A stretch of DNA of 64,000 nucleotides from Heliocidaris erythrogramma (GCA_025617745.1 CM046856.1:41476888-41540887); one strand, 5' to 3'; positions 39,501 to 54,500 are shown, counted from the stretch's first letter. Translations and numbers: made by a program. Notes: generated by a model from the sequence alone, not told the origin.

Positions 39501-42500
39501 AAGTTATTTTTTCTTTTCTTTTTTTTTCTTTTTCATCTAGAACCATGCTAAGACATAAACAATAATGTGTCGAAAATGATATTCGATAGTGTATTAATCA
39601 GAATGTAGCGGTATACTATTGTCTCAGCATTTCCCGCAATTTTTTCACCCTTTGTAGGTGCCCTTTGCCCCCAAAGTGCCCCTTTTGTTGGTGCCCCCAC
39701 CCATTTTGAAAGACGCTCCGCCGCCCCTGCTATCACCCACACTGGGGGTTACTAAAGTTCTGGATTCTGATCTTTACCTCCTATTTTGCTCTTTTTAGTT
39801 ATATATTGTGATATGATTTACATTGCATACAAGAACTAGAAAGGCCGTCAAAGGCGGCAGACCCACGCCTTAACCCAATATAGGTTTTGTTTTGTTGCGA
39901 TTATTTTTGTAAGCAGTAGCCATTCAAAGGGGATAACAAGAGGCACATCTCCCCCCCCCCCCCATAAATATTGCCATATCCAGGTCATAGCTTTGTGTAT
40001 CCCCACCCTTGAAAAAATTCTTCTGAAAAAGATATTTTATTATTGAAACATCCCTCCCCTAAAAGTAATTGATTAGACATGTCAGAGAGCGTGGCGTGGT
40101 GAGAAAAAAAAATGTTAGCAATTTGTATTCAGTGTTCAGTCATGTAAGTGTTAGTAAATGTATTCATGTTCTATCTTTAAATTACATTGCAATTGGGGTT
40201 GTTTTTTTTTTTTCATCGGGCTTGGATAAAATATATATGACGACAAATAAAGTTGGATCTAGACTTCAAAATGACATGCATGCGAGGCACAGAGCTTACT
40301 CACTCAGCTCAGTCACTACCCATCAAAGTCAAAGTGGATACTGGCGTGCATGCCCGTATTCGGCGAACCTCGATCAGCCACCAAATTTTGCAAATCCACA
40401 CAAATTTTTTAAAAAATACAGTTTTTGTATATATTTTACAACTACGAAATCCACTCAAACAGACATAAATGAGGTATAAACTAGTTATATGACAGGACCG
40501 TTATAACCCAAAGAAAAAAGTTCAATCCTACTACAGTGAGCCAGGCACAGGCTGACTCCCTGGGGTTATGTACTCCCTAGCCCGACCAGATCCCCGTCAC
40601 TTCGCGACAGCGCTGTGTATAGTTATGTACGTACAGCTAGCTACACAGCCCACTAGCACTCACTCAGATCAACACACGCGAACGCTCGCGAGTGCGATAA
40701 ACTCACTCACGTCGAACAAACTCACCAGATTTTCACCGAAAACAATTAAAATCACGTACTACACGTCCACCAGGATAAAATAAATCACAAAAACTTCCAC
40801 AACAAAGTGGAAAGAACCGGGGAAAATAAACAGAAATGCACAGAAGATAAGAAATAGAGGAGAAGCCGTAGGGCTAGGGTAGCCTGAATCTAAATGAATT
40901 TGTGGATAAAAAAGGTATCGCGCGCGATAGCTATAGAGCCTAGCCGCCTATTAGTATACCGTACATAGCCGCTTTCGCAGTAGTAGTTCAAGCCGCGAAA
41001 AATCCCTTGTTGCTGGGATACGTTGGCTTTGAATATTCATTGCAGGCTCGTACGGATTTGAAGTGAAATGGCAAATAATGGGTCTAAAAGTCTTCTAAAA
41101 TTCATAAACCTGAAATAGACTTTTGGTGAGACGAAGTAATGAGTGTTTTGATTGGCCAAAATATTTCTGCATCTGCAGGCGAAGTTTGGGGTCATCAATC
41201 TTTCTAGTTTCTTTCCTGTCACTATCTGAACTGAAGTTCCTATACTTTACTACAGGGTCAAAACTTCAAGGTCACACAGAATGTGCAGGGGTCAACCAAT
41301 CATCACCAAAATCTAATCGATTCTTTCCTGTCACTTTCTGAACATTCCCTGAAAATTTGGTGCAAATCCGTTCACCCGTTCTCTTGTTATCTTGTACACA
41401 AACAAACAAACAAACAAACAAACAAACAAACAAAAAAAAAAAAAACAAACAAACATACGGAGCCCTTTACATAACCCTGCCGATTTCATCGGCGTGGGTA
41501 ATTATCTTTTGATGAACATTGAAGAGTGCATATGACGTCTATTATTCACAAGTAATATAATGTGATAATGCTGAACTCACTTTCATTTTCAGATGATGAT
41601 AGAATCTTAATTACATTCAAATGATCCTAATGATTGCTAAAGTTTTGCAACCATGGGCCTATTTCTATCTGTCAACCTCAAAACACATATAAATCTGACA
41701 AGATGATTTTGTGGTTTCAACGTGGAAAATATTATCCAGTGGATCCAAATTTCTACATATCCATAATGAAAATTATAGTGTCCAAAGCATATTATGCTAA
41801 GGCTGGCTACTAAAATAAGGCAGTTTTTTAACACGTAATTTTGTTCATTTAGTATGCATGAATGTGTAAAATTATTTAACTATATAAATTCATTATGCAA
41901 AACATAACATCATATTTGTAAACATATTTTTAGGCATTTTACTCCCATTGCAGGCTAATTTTGTGGGTTGTGACCATAGCTTTAATGCCAAATGTATTTA
42001 AAGTAGAGAAAACCTTAGGTTGGTGAAACATTGTAGATTGACAGATTGACGGGTAGTATATGAATACACAGATGAATTAAAAGTGAACATGACTGTCATC
42101 AAATAAACTGGGTAATTTTCCTGATCGGTAACTTATACGTAAAAATGAGAGTGTTAAGATATATCATTTCAGAGACTGGTAAAATATTAAGGTGCACAAA
42201 TATACTTCTTAGAATAATGTTTGTAAGTGTCTTTTGTTGATAGCATTTAAAGATGATAAAGTGTCCTTTTTTCTCGTTCTTTCGTAAAACTTAAACTTTT
42301 CTTGGATGCCTCGTTCAGCAAATATACACTTATTCGTATTGTAAAGTGCCCGAAATCCGACATATGATGCACCACGCGTTCCCCCGGGGTATAGCGTTGT
42401 ACCCCGCGGTACCATAGTGTCCCTATATTAATTAAAGAGTTGCGACAACTGGGGATTTGAACGCCATTTTGTTTCCACTATTACATAACATTTCTATTCA

Positions 42501-45500
42501 ATTCCGATGAGCACCTGGGTGTTCTCAATAGAAAGAATTCGAACGGCATTTTGTTTCCAGAAAAGTGAGACGTCCATGTCGCAACTCTTTAATACAGGGA
42601 CACTATGGTACCTCGGGTACAACGCTACCCGGGGTAACGCGTGGTGCATCATATCAAGTATAGGAGGTGATCATGTACATAAACTTTTCTCGTGTATTTC
42701 TTTGACAAAAATAAAATTGTAGGTTAATTCTTTCCTCGCTCTCTTCGCTCGCTCATAAAATTTAGAAAATGTAGAAACATAATGGTGGATTTTCGGGAAA
42801 GATGTGTCAGCCCCCCCCCCCCTCCCTACTTAAAAAAAAAGTTATGAGGCCTCTGTAATTATAAAAATTATAGTTAACCTATATCTGCGATTACTCGATA
42901 ATTTATGTTTGTATAAACTAAGTAAGCAAACAGTGGAACGACGGTTTTAAGTCACTTCGAGGGGCATGGTGACCGCATCCACTTGGTTTCAAACACGAGG
43001 CCCCCAAATACACGTAGTTATTGTATTAAGTTCCATTATATGAATTTTATAAAGATAACTGCGTACTGCACAATGTGAGATCACATGATCAGGCTTATAT
43101 GACTTATGATAAGATATATAAATTTTCCTACCGCACCCCTATCATGGGCCTTGCTAAAATGGGTTGGCGCAGGGGTGGGGTGTTGGGATGTCACTCCCCC
43201 TTTCATATTCAACATTGCTGTCAGTATATGCGCCACTATGTGGGCAAAAAGGAGGGAGAGGGAAGAGAAAGGAGAAAAGAAAAAGGTGAAAAGATTCATT
43301 AGAGGTTAGAAGGGGAAAAAGAGAGAAAAAGAAGAAAAAAGGAAAGAAAACAGAAAACCTAATTCCGATTTTTTCAACACTGAAATTCGTATATGCATAT
43401 GGGAATAAATAGATTATAAGAAAAAAGCGAAAGGAAAGCGACAGGATGAAGAAAGAAGAACTTTGAGAAGAGATTAACGATGAACATGGCTGCCCAAATA
43501 CAGTTTTGTATCTCAGACCCGGACGAGACTCATCTTTCTTTCACATTCCTTTAATCCAAATAGGACTGGAGGGCAATTAGCGCCCCCCCCCCCCCCCACC
43601 GCTGATAGTTTTAAAGGGCTTGCCGCGCGACCTTATGACTTTTTCTTTAGAGTGTAATGTATCTTTTGATACAAAATGTGTGTGTATTCCCGGGTATGGT
43701 GTTACGTAACATTTGAAGGTCATAAATGTCATTGAAAAATGGTAGGTTCGTATTTATGAATAAAACCATTAATCATTTGTACAGATTCTAATGAGTTGCC
43801 GGAAGGGGTCCAACCGTCTTCTTTCCTATTCCATTTTCTTTCTTTTTTTCTTATTTTTTCGCCTTCCGATGAGGGAGGGGTGGGGGCGTGCCCTCCCCCC
43901 CCCCCCCATTGCTACACCTCTGCTCCTGATGAATTTGCTTTTTTTACCAGGAATTATGAACCCTTTTTCATTTTCGGAAATACGAACCTTATTTCATTTT
44001 CGGAAATACGAACCCATTTTCATTTTCGGAAATACGAACCCTTTTTCATTTTCGGAAATACGAACCCTATTTCATTTTCGGAAATACGAACCCTTTTTCA
44101 TTTTCGGAAATACGAACCCTATTTCATTTTCGGAAATACGAACCTTCGGAATTATGAACCCTTTTTCATTTTCGGAAATACGAACCTTCGGAAATATGAA
44201 CCCTATTTCATTTTCGGAATTATGAACCTTCGGATAAACGAACCTTCGGATAAACGAACCTTCGGAATAACGAACCTTCGGAATAATGCAACAAATGTTC
44301 GGAATTACGAACCCTTTTTCATTTTCGGAATTATGAACCCCCAGGCATGGGAAATTAGTGTTTCGGAAATACGAACCTTCGGAAATACGAACCTTCGGAA
44401 AAACGAACCTTCGGAAATACGAACGAGATGCCCCCGATTCTACATGGACAGAACTAGAAGTTGTTGCAAAGAATCCCAGAGATCTTTGCTCGAGTTCCAC
44501 AGAGTGCATTGAAAGATGGAGTTGTGACATGAGCATAATAGTCGTACACGGACGATCATGGAGCTCCCAATACATGTAGTTCCCTCTCACATATATTCTC
44601 TTAGGGAGGGATCGACTATTTCAAGCTCCATGAAATGACTGACCAAACAGAACCGACCTCCAATGTCGCGATTCTTTGTAGATTCTATGTATCGCTCTGG
44701 AGTTCATGTACCCCCCTCTAAAATTGAAAAAATATGGAGATGGTCTAGAATGGTGTACCATAGAGTTAGGGTTAGAGTTACTGTTAGGGTTAGCAGGGGT
44801 ACATATGGAACTTTTTCCAAGATCTCAAATTTATTAATTGGATTGCAATGTGAAACAGTTCCAGGACAGCGCGACCCTGGATAACCCGACCACCTACATG
44901 TGTACCCTGGACAGCTCTCAAAACTCTACAATCGCCATGTTTAACGTCTTGTCTGTATACATTTACTTATAATATATCAGTTAAATGGCATTTATTGTAA
45001 AATGAGTGAATTTAGTTCATAAAATCTTGGCATCTTCTCTCTAGAAAACAAACTTACTGTATGTATGCAGTGTTTCAAATACTTATACATGTAGCTTTTC
45101 ACGTAAGATTACGGATGATAGTATTAATGCATTAATGAATCAATTGTTAACAGATTGGTCTCCACTATATTGTTCTTCGATTGCTAATGTTGCATATGAG
45201 TTGTTTTAATTTACATTAAAAACTGCATTTGATAACACTTACCTCTAACTAGGAATAAATTTAAAAGATCTTGTATTCGTAAACCCTGGATAACACCGAC
45301 TTTATTACGTTCCATATTAAGAAAAATTAGCTTTACAAAATTTGCTTCCATGATAGTAAATCTTCAAGTGAAAGAAAATATGAAAGATATACAGAAATAA
45401 AGTAAGTAATAAGCTCCGACATGCTAAGGAGTTTTTCTATTGCAATAAATTAAAACAAATGCAAAATAATATTAAAGGAACATGGTCTGTAATGAACAAA

Positions 45501-48500
45501 CTGTTGGGTAAGACCAAAAAAAGTCGTCCTAAATATTTCATACGTGATAACATACAAACTGATGATACACAACAGATTGCAGATGAATTCAATACATATT
45601 TCATAAACTCTTGTAAACAAGCTATTACTTCTCTTCAACAGGATGATAGTCATTCAAATTTTACAGATTATTTAAATGAACCTATTTCAGGTTCTGTAGT
45701 TTTAAAGCCTATCAATGAAAACAAAATTATAAAAAATTGTAAATCACTGCATAACAGCAAAGCAAGTGGTTTTGATAATATCAGTTCTGTTATTTTGAAA
45801 GAATACATTCCATTGTTAATCCTGTAACATACATTTTTAATCAATATTTAATAACAGGAATTGCTCCTGATAAATCAAAGATAGCCAAAATTACCCCTGT
45901 ACATTAAAAAGAGGACCCTCATGTATTTGAGAACTATAGGCCAATTTCAATACTTCCAGCCTTAAAATAAAAAATATTAGAAAAATGTTTACATAATCGT
46001 TTATTCTTATTTACATACTCATAATATTATTACTAATAGCCAATACGGTTTCCGTCCTAATCACTCAACTGTGCATGCATTGATAAATTTACAGGACAGT
46101 GTTATTTCTGCTATTAAATGCAATACATTTGGGATAGGAATTATTACCTTTCAAAGGCCTTTGATATTATGGATCATAATATATAAACTGAATTATTATG
46201 GTGTCAGGGGTATTCCATTGCAATGGTCTCAAAGTTATTTAAAATATCGTTATCAAAATAAGAATTATTCTTCTGACCATTCACTCATATATTATGGTGT
46301 TCACCAGGGGTCTATCCTAGGCCTCTTCTTATTTTTGATTTATGTTAATAATATTATTAAATCATCTGAAAAGTTTATATTTACAATGTATGCAGATGAA
46401 ACATTATTTTATACTCAGAATAACGTGTCAAATTTAGAGCAGGATGTTAAAGGTAAATCCAACCTTAATAGCAAGTTCCTTTGAAAGAAAGAGGAAAAAT
46501 TAGAGAAGCAAGATTGGTGAAAGTTTGAACAAAATCGGACAAGCAATAAGAAAGTTATGAATTTTTAAAAGTTGTAATCACTATACATATGGGAATTTCA
46601 AATTGGCCGAATATGTAATGTCATTGTGATGTAGCTGTGGACAACTCCCACATTCGCTCCAACACACAAAATGACTAAAATGTCACTTTTTTCAAAATGT
46701 ATTACCTACTCAGTACGATCTTTTTCTTTCATGAGGACCTACAAAAATCTCCAATATATTTTGAGTACTGCCCCGAGGGTAAAAGCGCCTCGAAGAAAAC
46801 CGCAAATTAAGGATATTTTTGTGTACGACAAACGGGAGAGTTGTCCACAAAAATGTCACAATCGACTCACCAAATTGCCAATTTGAGATTTGCATAGATG
46901 TAGTGATCTCATTTTTCAAACATCCATAACTTTCTTAGTCCTTGTCCAATTTCTTTCAAACTTTCACCATCTTTAATTTGTAAACAAATCTTTCGGCATA
47001 TTACTCCCAGTGTTAAAGATCGTATGCTCGATCTGTAATGAAAAACACAAGTCAGAAAAAATTGGAACCAGCGGGATTCGAACCTGTCATCTACTGCTTG
47101 CCGGGCAGCGACTTAACCACCAGGCTATTCTGGTTCACGGCCAATCTTTAACACTGGGAGTAATATGCCGAAAGATTTGTTTACAAATTAAAAATTCCTC
47201 CCCAGTCAAGCTTCTTCGCTTTCACCATCTTGTTTTTCTTATTTTTCTTATTTTTCTGCTTTCACACAAATCACTTTCTGAAGCTGAAGAATTAACACAC
47301 GATTGATTTTCTCTCTCTCCTTCTACATCACGCACCTGTTTCATAATCTTGACAGTTGCCTTTCTTTCTTTTGAAAGCTAACTCTTTTCTGTTCGCTCTT
47401 TACTTTTTACCAGATTAAACAACGATGAAACGGAATCATAATAAAGGAATATTTTTGTCCTGCTCTAGTTCATTCTACCTTTAAAAAATGTTTCTAAAAG
47501 CGTCTTTCTTTTCGCCATGTCAAAGAGGTATAGAATTTGCCCCTTTCGAAGAACAAGAATTAAGTCACACCCTGCAATTTTACTTTTGTAACAAAATCAA
47601 TCCCCACTGGTGATTTTGTTACAAAATCAACCCACACTAGTGATTTTGTTACAAAATCAACCCCACTAGTGATTCTGTTACAAAATCAACATGCACTACT
47701 GATTTTGTTACAAAATCAATCCTCCTCTAGTGATTTTGTTACAAAATCAACCTCACTATTGATTCTGTTACGAAATCAATATGCACTAGTGATTTTGTTA
47801 CAAAATCAATCCTCCACTAGTGATTTTGTTACAAAATCAACCCCCACATATGATTGTTACAAAATCAATCCGCAGTACTGATTTTGTTACAAAAGCAATC
47901 TGCACTAGTGATTCTGTTACAAAATCAATCCGCAGTACTGCTTTTGTTACAAAAGCAACCTGCACTAGTGATTCTGTAACAAAATCAATCCGCAGTACTG
48001 CTTTTGTTACAAAAGCAACCCGCACTAGTGATTCTGTAACAAAATCAATCCGCAGTTACAAAAGCAACCCGCACTAGTGATTCTGTAACAAAATCAATCC
48101 GCAGTACTGATTTTGTTACAAAAGCAACCTGCAGTATTGATTCTGTTACAAAATCAATCCGCAGTACTGATTCTGTTACAAAAGCAACCTGCAGTATTGA
48201 TTCTGTTACAAAATCAATCCGCAGTACTGATTCTGTTACAAAAGCAACCTTACTAGTGATTTTGTATCCGAAATAAATAAACGATACCTACTTGCGATAC
48301 TTTTAACTCGAACTGCATGTTATCGATATCACGAAGGAAGCAATTAACAAAAATACTGGTTTTCATCCCCAAAAATTTTAGCAATTTAAAATAAAATAAA
48401 ATATTACCACATTAGAACATATTTTTAATGAAAATATGACATATCATTGCACAAAACATATTTTTATTTCCAATAAAATTAACTGAAGAAGATTTTTGGT

Positions 48501-51500
48501 GGAAAAAGTGTCTCATGTTTATGCCCATTTTCCTTGCCGTGAGAATAGGCGTCTCTTCAGTTCAACGCGTACGGCGGATCGGATCGTCGAATCTACAAGT
48601 GATACGGCACAGTATCGTACACGTGCATCTTTCGTCAGCTCAGATTTGCATCAGGTGATTAATAATGTCACCCAATAACATCCAAAGAAATTAAAATTGA
48701 ATGATGATTTATTGCTCAAAGCCTCAAACAAATTGATTGCAACCCCTACCCCTGGCACTGCTCGCCTGCCCTTGACTGAGGATTGACTGAGGATTGACCG
48801 GTCGGCCCTGCCCCACTGGCACTGCCACATGACTGGCGCTGTACTGCAACGCAGCTGACCTGAGTGTGCGGCGGCTGGGCTAGCTGGCCAGGCCCAGCGG
48901 ACTGGCGCCCTTTTTCGTTTTGTCGTGATCTCGATTTCCCTCTGATAAGTCTTAATACTAGTCTTAATTGATATCATTGTTGTGAAATAATGACGATTTA
49001 ATATAAATAATGGAAATTTTTAATAAATGCAAAACTTTGCATTGAAATCGAAAAATAACTCTGAATTCTTTGCTAAAATTACTCACTTAAGTTATAATGC
49101 ATAAACAAGAAAGATATTCGAATAAATGTTTGGCCTAATTGCTATTGTATATTATTGAAAATATCTGCCAAAATTCATGTTGAGTCATGCATCCGGAATT
49201 CCGGATATATGTCTGGAAATAATCAAACGCACTGCACTTTCTGCCTTTGTAACGAACACACAGTTTTGTATCTTTTGTCTCTCGCGAACACGTCATTCTC
49301 GATAGTGAAGTCCCGCATTTACCCACATTAAGTCAAGACCTTCAGGCTTCACAAGCGTAACTCCGAACTATATAGGAAGTGATGAATTGTCACATGATTA
49401 TGCGTGCATGCTGTGTATAATGTAGATGAACAAACTACAAAGTCAACTGGATGTCGACATCGCAGTGGGCGTCGTGTGCACATGTTGCGAGTGATGCTGC
49501 GTGGACTGCGATGTTGACCAGATAAAATTGTGTAGAGGACAAGCATAAGGCATGGGGTGAATGAACTCTACAGTTTTCGAGCAATGCCATAAATGCAGTG
49601 AATGTGTAGGTCACTACTACAACTTTTTATATTTTAAATGAATTAAATATAAAATAAATGTTTTAATTTTATGGTAATGATTATATTTGAATTTATGCTG
49701 TTGCGTGATTTGCGTGGCCTTGGCAGACAATCACAATGTCATGAATGTGATGATAAGTTTAATGTTACATTTCAATTTCAGTCTATGCCAAAGTTACGAC
49801 AGTTTTACTATGACACTTTCCCAGCGGTTTCTTGTACTATCGTACAACGCGACGTACACTACGCAACATTACATGCTGAACTTAGACTTAGACTATTACT
49901 TTTATTAGAACTTAAGACTATTAAAATCGAGATCACAACAAAACAAAAACGGGCGCCAGTCCGCTGGGCCTGGCTGGCCAGCCAGCTAGCTCACCCACCC
50001 ACCGCACCCTCAGCTCAGCTCAGCTGCGTCGCAGTGCAGCGCCAGTGGCAGTGCCAGTGGGGCAAGGCCGGTCAATCCTCAACTCAAGGGCAGGAGAGCA
50101 GTGCCAGGGGCAGGGGTGCCATCAATTTGTTTGAGGCTTTTAGCAATAAATCATTCAATTTTAATTTCTTATTGGATGAAATATTAATCATACAGACCTG
50201 ATGCAAATTTGAGCCGACGAAAGATGCATGCGTCGATACCGTAGCGTGCGTAGCATTGTACAATAGATTCGACGATCCGATCCGATCCAGGTGCTGAAGA
50301 GACGCCTATTCTCACGGCAAGGAAAATGGGCATAAACCTGAGAGTTTTTTCCACCAAAAATCTTCTTCAATTTAATTTCATTGGAAATAAAAATATACTT
50401 CAAAGATATCAATATATATATTTTTTTTTAATCAAAAATATGTTCTGTGTTAATATACTCGGTTTTGTTTTTAATTACATAAAACTTTGGGGGATGAGAA
50501 CCAATATTTTTGTTGCTTCCTCTGTGAAATCGATATCATGCAGTTGGAGTCAAAAGTATCGCCAGTACGTATCGTTCATTTATTTCGGATACAAAATCAC
50601 TAGTTATGTTGCTTTTGTAACAGAATCAATACTGCGGGTTGCTTTTGTAACAGAATCAATACTGCGGACTGATTTTGTAACAGAATCAATACTGCGGACT
50701 GATTTTGTAACAGAATCACTAACTGTGCAGCTTGCTTTTGTCACAAAATCAGTACTGCAGATTGATTTTGTAACAGAAGCACTAATGCAGGTTGCTTTTG
50801 TAACAGAATCAATGGTGGGGTTGATTTTGTAACAAAATCACTAGAGAAGGATTGATTTTGTAACAAAATCACTAGAAGTGCATGTTGATTTTGTAACAGA
50901 ATCAATGGTGGGGTTGATTTTGTAACAAAATCACTAGAGAAGGATTGATTTTGTAACAAAATCACTAGTGCATGTTGATTTTGTAACAGAGTTACTAGTG
51001 GGGTTGATTTTGTAACAAAATCAATATTGGGGGATTGAATTTGTTACAAAATCACTAGTGTGTGTTGATTTTGTAACAAAATCACCAGTGGGAATTGATT
51101 TTGTTACAAAATCAATCCCCCACTAATGATTTTGTTACAAAATCCATCCCCACTTTTGATTTTGTTACAAAAGTAAAATTGCAGGGTGATTTTGTAACAG
51201 AAGCAGTCACGGTACACTTGGCGCCCCATAATAATACGGGTATATTTAATCTAACAGAGTTATGTCCGTCCAAGAAGGGTCTGACCTTGCGTTGAATATA
51301 ACATAGGAACCAATAAGTGCTAATCGACTTAACTTATTCACGACACTCTTAGATGCTTTCTCCCCAACAAAACGGAATATTTTTTTTATTTGCTTTTGGT
51401 TTTCCTTTGTGACTACCCCCCTGCTGCCAATCTCAAAGCAAACCAAGTGTGACTCGATATCCTTCCCCTTGATATCCTCGTTTAACTGACAATACCGTTC

Positions 51501-54500
51501 GACTTTCCTATCCCAGGCTTTCTTTATGTTGGGTTCAAAGGGGACGGAGTGTTCTACAAGGACTACCCATTTACCTGGAAAATACATCTTGTCTTATGAA
51601 AATGTCAGGCGCTCATTTCATACTTGATTCGGCCTTGTGCCTGTCTTGATACTTGGCTTGTGTTTACGGCCCCCATGCACACAAGCAAAGTCTATCTCAA
51701 AGTACAAGAGTGAGGAATTGAAAGTCCTTTTGGGAGCTCGTTTTTTGCCCGCCTCGATGGTTCTTGAGCATCTTGTGTAGAGATTCACAAAATGTGTCTT
51801 CTCCCATTTGTCTATCGCGATTTTTAATGCGTTGAAGGAGTCGAACTGCACTCCTTCGCGCAGTTCCATCACTACGTCCTCACGATCCTCTGTCGATTCC
51901 TCCATTGCCATGTTTTCTGTCATGTCTGTGGGGGGTTGTATGCATGGGGGTGGGTGCGTGCCAACAGCCGGCCAGTGAAGTGTGCGCAGAGTACGAAAAT
52001 GGAGCGTATGCGCATGTCGTAAGAATAGCCGGAGAATTATTCTTACGACTCGTCGTAAGAATAGCCACTGCCATTACTTACTGACACTGTCTATAGCCTG
52101 GTAACTATTAGATGTGAGGAATAATTAGCACACAATCATGATAGGCTAATTATTATACATTATAGGGGCATTTATATCGTGAAATCTGTCCCCGGAGACA
52201 AAAAAGATCTGGGGTACAAGATTTCTTCTGACAAGCGATTAGTCTCAACACTGGGTCTGAGGCCTGCATTTATTTAGTCAGTTATAACGATTTCACATCG
52301 AGATCACATCTCTATATACATTGCAAAAACCCATAGCATGTATAGGCGGAGACAGAAAAGACGATAAGATTAAGCCTGTCTATACTTAGACAGAAATAAC
52401 CGTCTGTTATGGGGAAATCTTTAATATTTCTGACATTTCTCAACCTTCCCCATAGACTCACAGGTATATGCCATTGCCGACTGTGTAGGAATGCAGCCAA
52501 CACACATCCCATACCTAAACTGCATCACTGTGCATTTTTGGCTATATTTAAGTGAAACTCATATATTGCAGTTTACTTAAATCTAAATACTTATGTTGAA
52601 TAATAGATGATTAAAACTTACCAGTTTGTTTTGTGACCTTTGAAGAGGGTTTCCTGAAATTTTGGGTACTTTTTGTCGATAACTCCTATCGAGACTGTCC
52701 CGTCACCATTTCGTATTTTTCACGATTATGATGAAGGGAGCCCTCAGCGCTCGTAGTGGTACCGGCGCGAACGGTTCAGCGATCTCCTACGAAGACCTGG
52801 AAGCAATGGTCATATTGACCATTAGGATCATATACATGTGTGTATACTGGGTATTGGGGATACAGATGTAATTTTGTTTGAAATGGAGGTTCTTGTGGGC
52901 AAACTGATACTTAAGTATCATTCTTTAGATTTTAAGTTATCAGTTCGTTAAGATACAAAATGTAGAAAGTTATAAAAACTTACATTTACAGCCCTCTTTT
53001 TGGTACTTGTTACCCACACCTCCATACGGATGACGACTGCTCTCAATATGTTGCGCACTAGTGAGGCCGCTCTACATGGTTACGCACCGTAGATACGTAC
53101 GCAGAATGTTACGCACACAAGCTATTCTACGAAGACCTGGAAGGGCCAAACTGACGACGTAAAAAAATAAAAAATATTACGTACGTACGTAGTAATTATT
53201 ACGTACGTACGTAATATTTTTCATTTTTTTTACGTCGTCAGTTTGGCCCTTCCAGGTCTTCGTAGGAGATCGACGAACCGATCGCGCCGGTACTACTACG
53301 AGCGCTGAGGGCTCCCTTCATCATAATCGTGAAAAATACAAACTGGATGCTGACGGGACAGTCTCGATAGCAGTTATCGACAAAAAGGACCCAAAATTTC
53401 AGGAAACCCTCTTCAAACGTCACAAAACAACCTGGTATTAAAGTTTTAATCATCTATTTTTCAACATAAGTATTTGGATTTAAAGGTCCCCTGTTATGAA
53501 ATTATAATTGGTATTTTGTACATGCATCTCATCTAAATTGAAAAATCACATCCGTTTGCAATAAATACGTATCAAGATATTTTTAAAATAATATTTCCCC
53601 CAGGTATTCATGTCCAAAACAGTCTGCTAAGCTCCGCCCCCTTTTAAACCCTGAATTCTCGTTCCGCGAGCATGATTGACGTGTGACGTCACAAACCGAC
53701 ATTGCCGATGCTTGTTCACAATATTGCCTATGTATTACATGTGCAAACTAACTTGCTGTTGTGTATACCACCTCGAAAACCACCTCTAAAGCCAAGCATG
53801 CCGCAACGCTGCGTTGTTGCAGGTTGCATAACACCACAAAGGAGGGTGTCAGTCTACATTTATTCCCTAAAGACCCAAATATAAGAAGGAAATGGACCGC
53901 AAAAGTAAAATTAACTCGCGCCCATTGGAAGGGGCCGAGTGAGCACAGTGTTGTGTGCTCCGAGCACTTTTGTGCGGAGGACTTCGTCTATAGCACGGGG
54001 CTGCGTATGGCATCAAGAAGAGGCCGTCCCTGAAACAAGTTTGATCATACATGTATCAATAATATGAAATTTGGCGACTCTGAGCTTTACCTCACAAGCA
54101 CCTCTCTCAATTGGTCTTTACTATTAAAAATGATTTTTTTTTTTGTTCTTGATGAAGAAAAAGATCTTTCTCCATAAAGAGTGTTATAAAAATGTTTATC
54201 ATGGTAGAGTGGAAACTCTACTGAAACAAGTTTGATCATACATGTATCAATAATGTGAAATTTGGCGACTCTGAGCTTTACCTCACAAGCACCTCTCTCA
54301 ATTGGTCTTTACTATTAAAAATGATTTTTTTTTTGTTCTTGATGAAGAAAAAGATCTTTCTCCATAAAGAGTGTTATAAAAATGTTTATCATGGTAGAGT
54401 GGAAACTCGGTATAAAGAGGTGTGATACACCAATATTCCTGATATAACAAGGCAATATTTTGGTCTCAAGTTTTTATATTCTTTTTTTTTTAAACTGATG

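Larger units (their letters stand above)
37393..44426. mobile_element. Foldback-type element 2 (tandem-repeat arms)
   Basis: The left arm (37393-37825) is made of CCGAAGGTTCGT-type 16-bp units, then of CCGAAAATGAAAAAGGGTTC 26-bp units. The right arm (about 43952-44426) has the same two units in the opposite orientation. The 6-kb middle contains an ATT microsatellite (37970-38095), an AAAC microsatellite, a stem-loop (42359-42655) and GC runs, but no recognisable gene. No clear target duplication. The middle may instead be ordinary intron between two related arrays. Confidence 0.65.
46490..47285. mobile_element. Inverted-end repeat with a nested TTAA element
   Basis: GGTGAAAGTTTGAACAAAAT..GGACAAG..TAAGAAAGTTATG at the left (about 46515-46560) faces CATAACTTTCTTAGTCCTTGTCC..TTTGAAACTTTCACC-like text at about 46925-46970. 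The smaller TTAA element sits just inside its right side. Non-coding. Confidence 0.6.

Noticed and set aside
43796-44590. Frames of 144-238 codons with repeated FHFRKYEPF-type text
   Set aside because: They are translations of the tandem units in the right arm of foldback element 2, open in several frames.
44760-44800. Interstitial telomere repeat (TTAGGG-like)
   Set aside because: Only three or four imperfect units; within chance for this composition.
47580-48262. CRISPR-like array (regular ~30-bp repeats)
   Set aside because: The genome is eukaryotic, the spacers are near-identical repeats, and an inverted matching array closes a foldback element.
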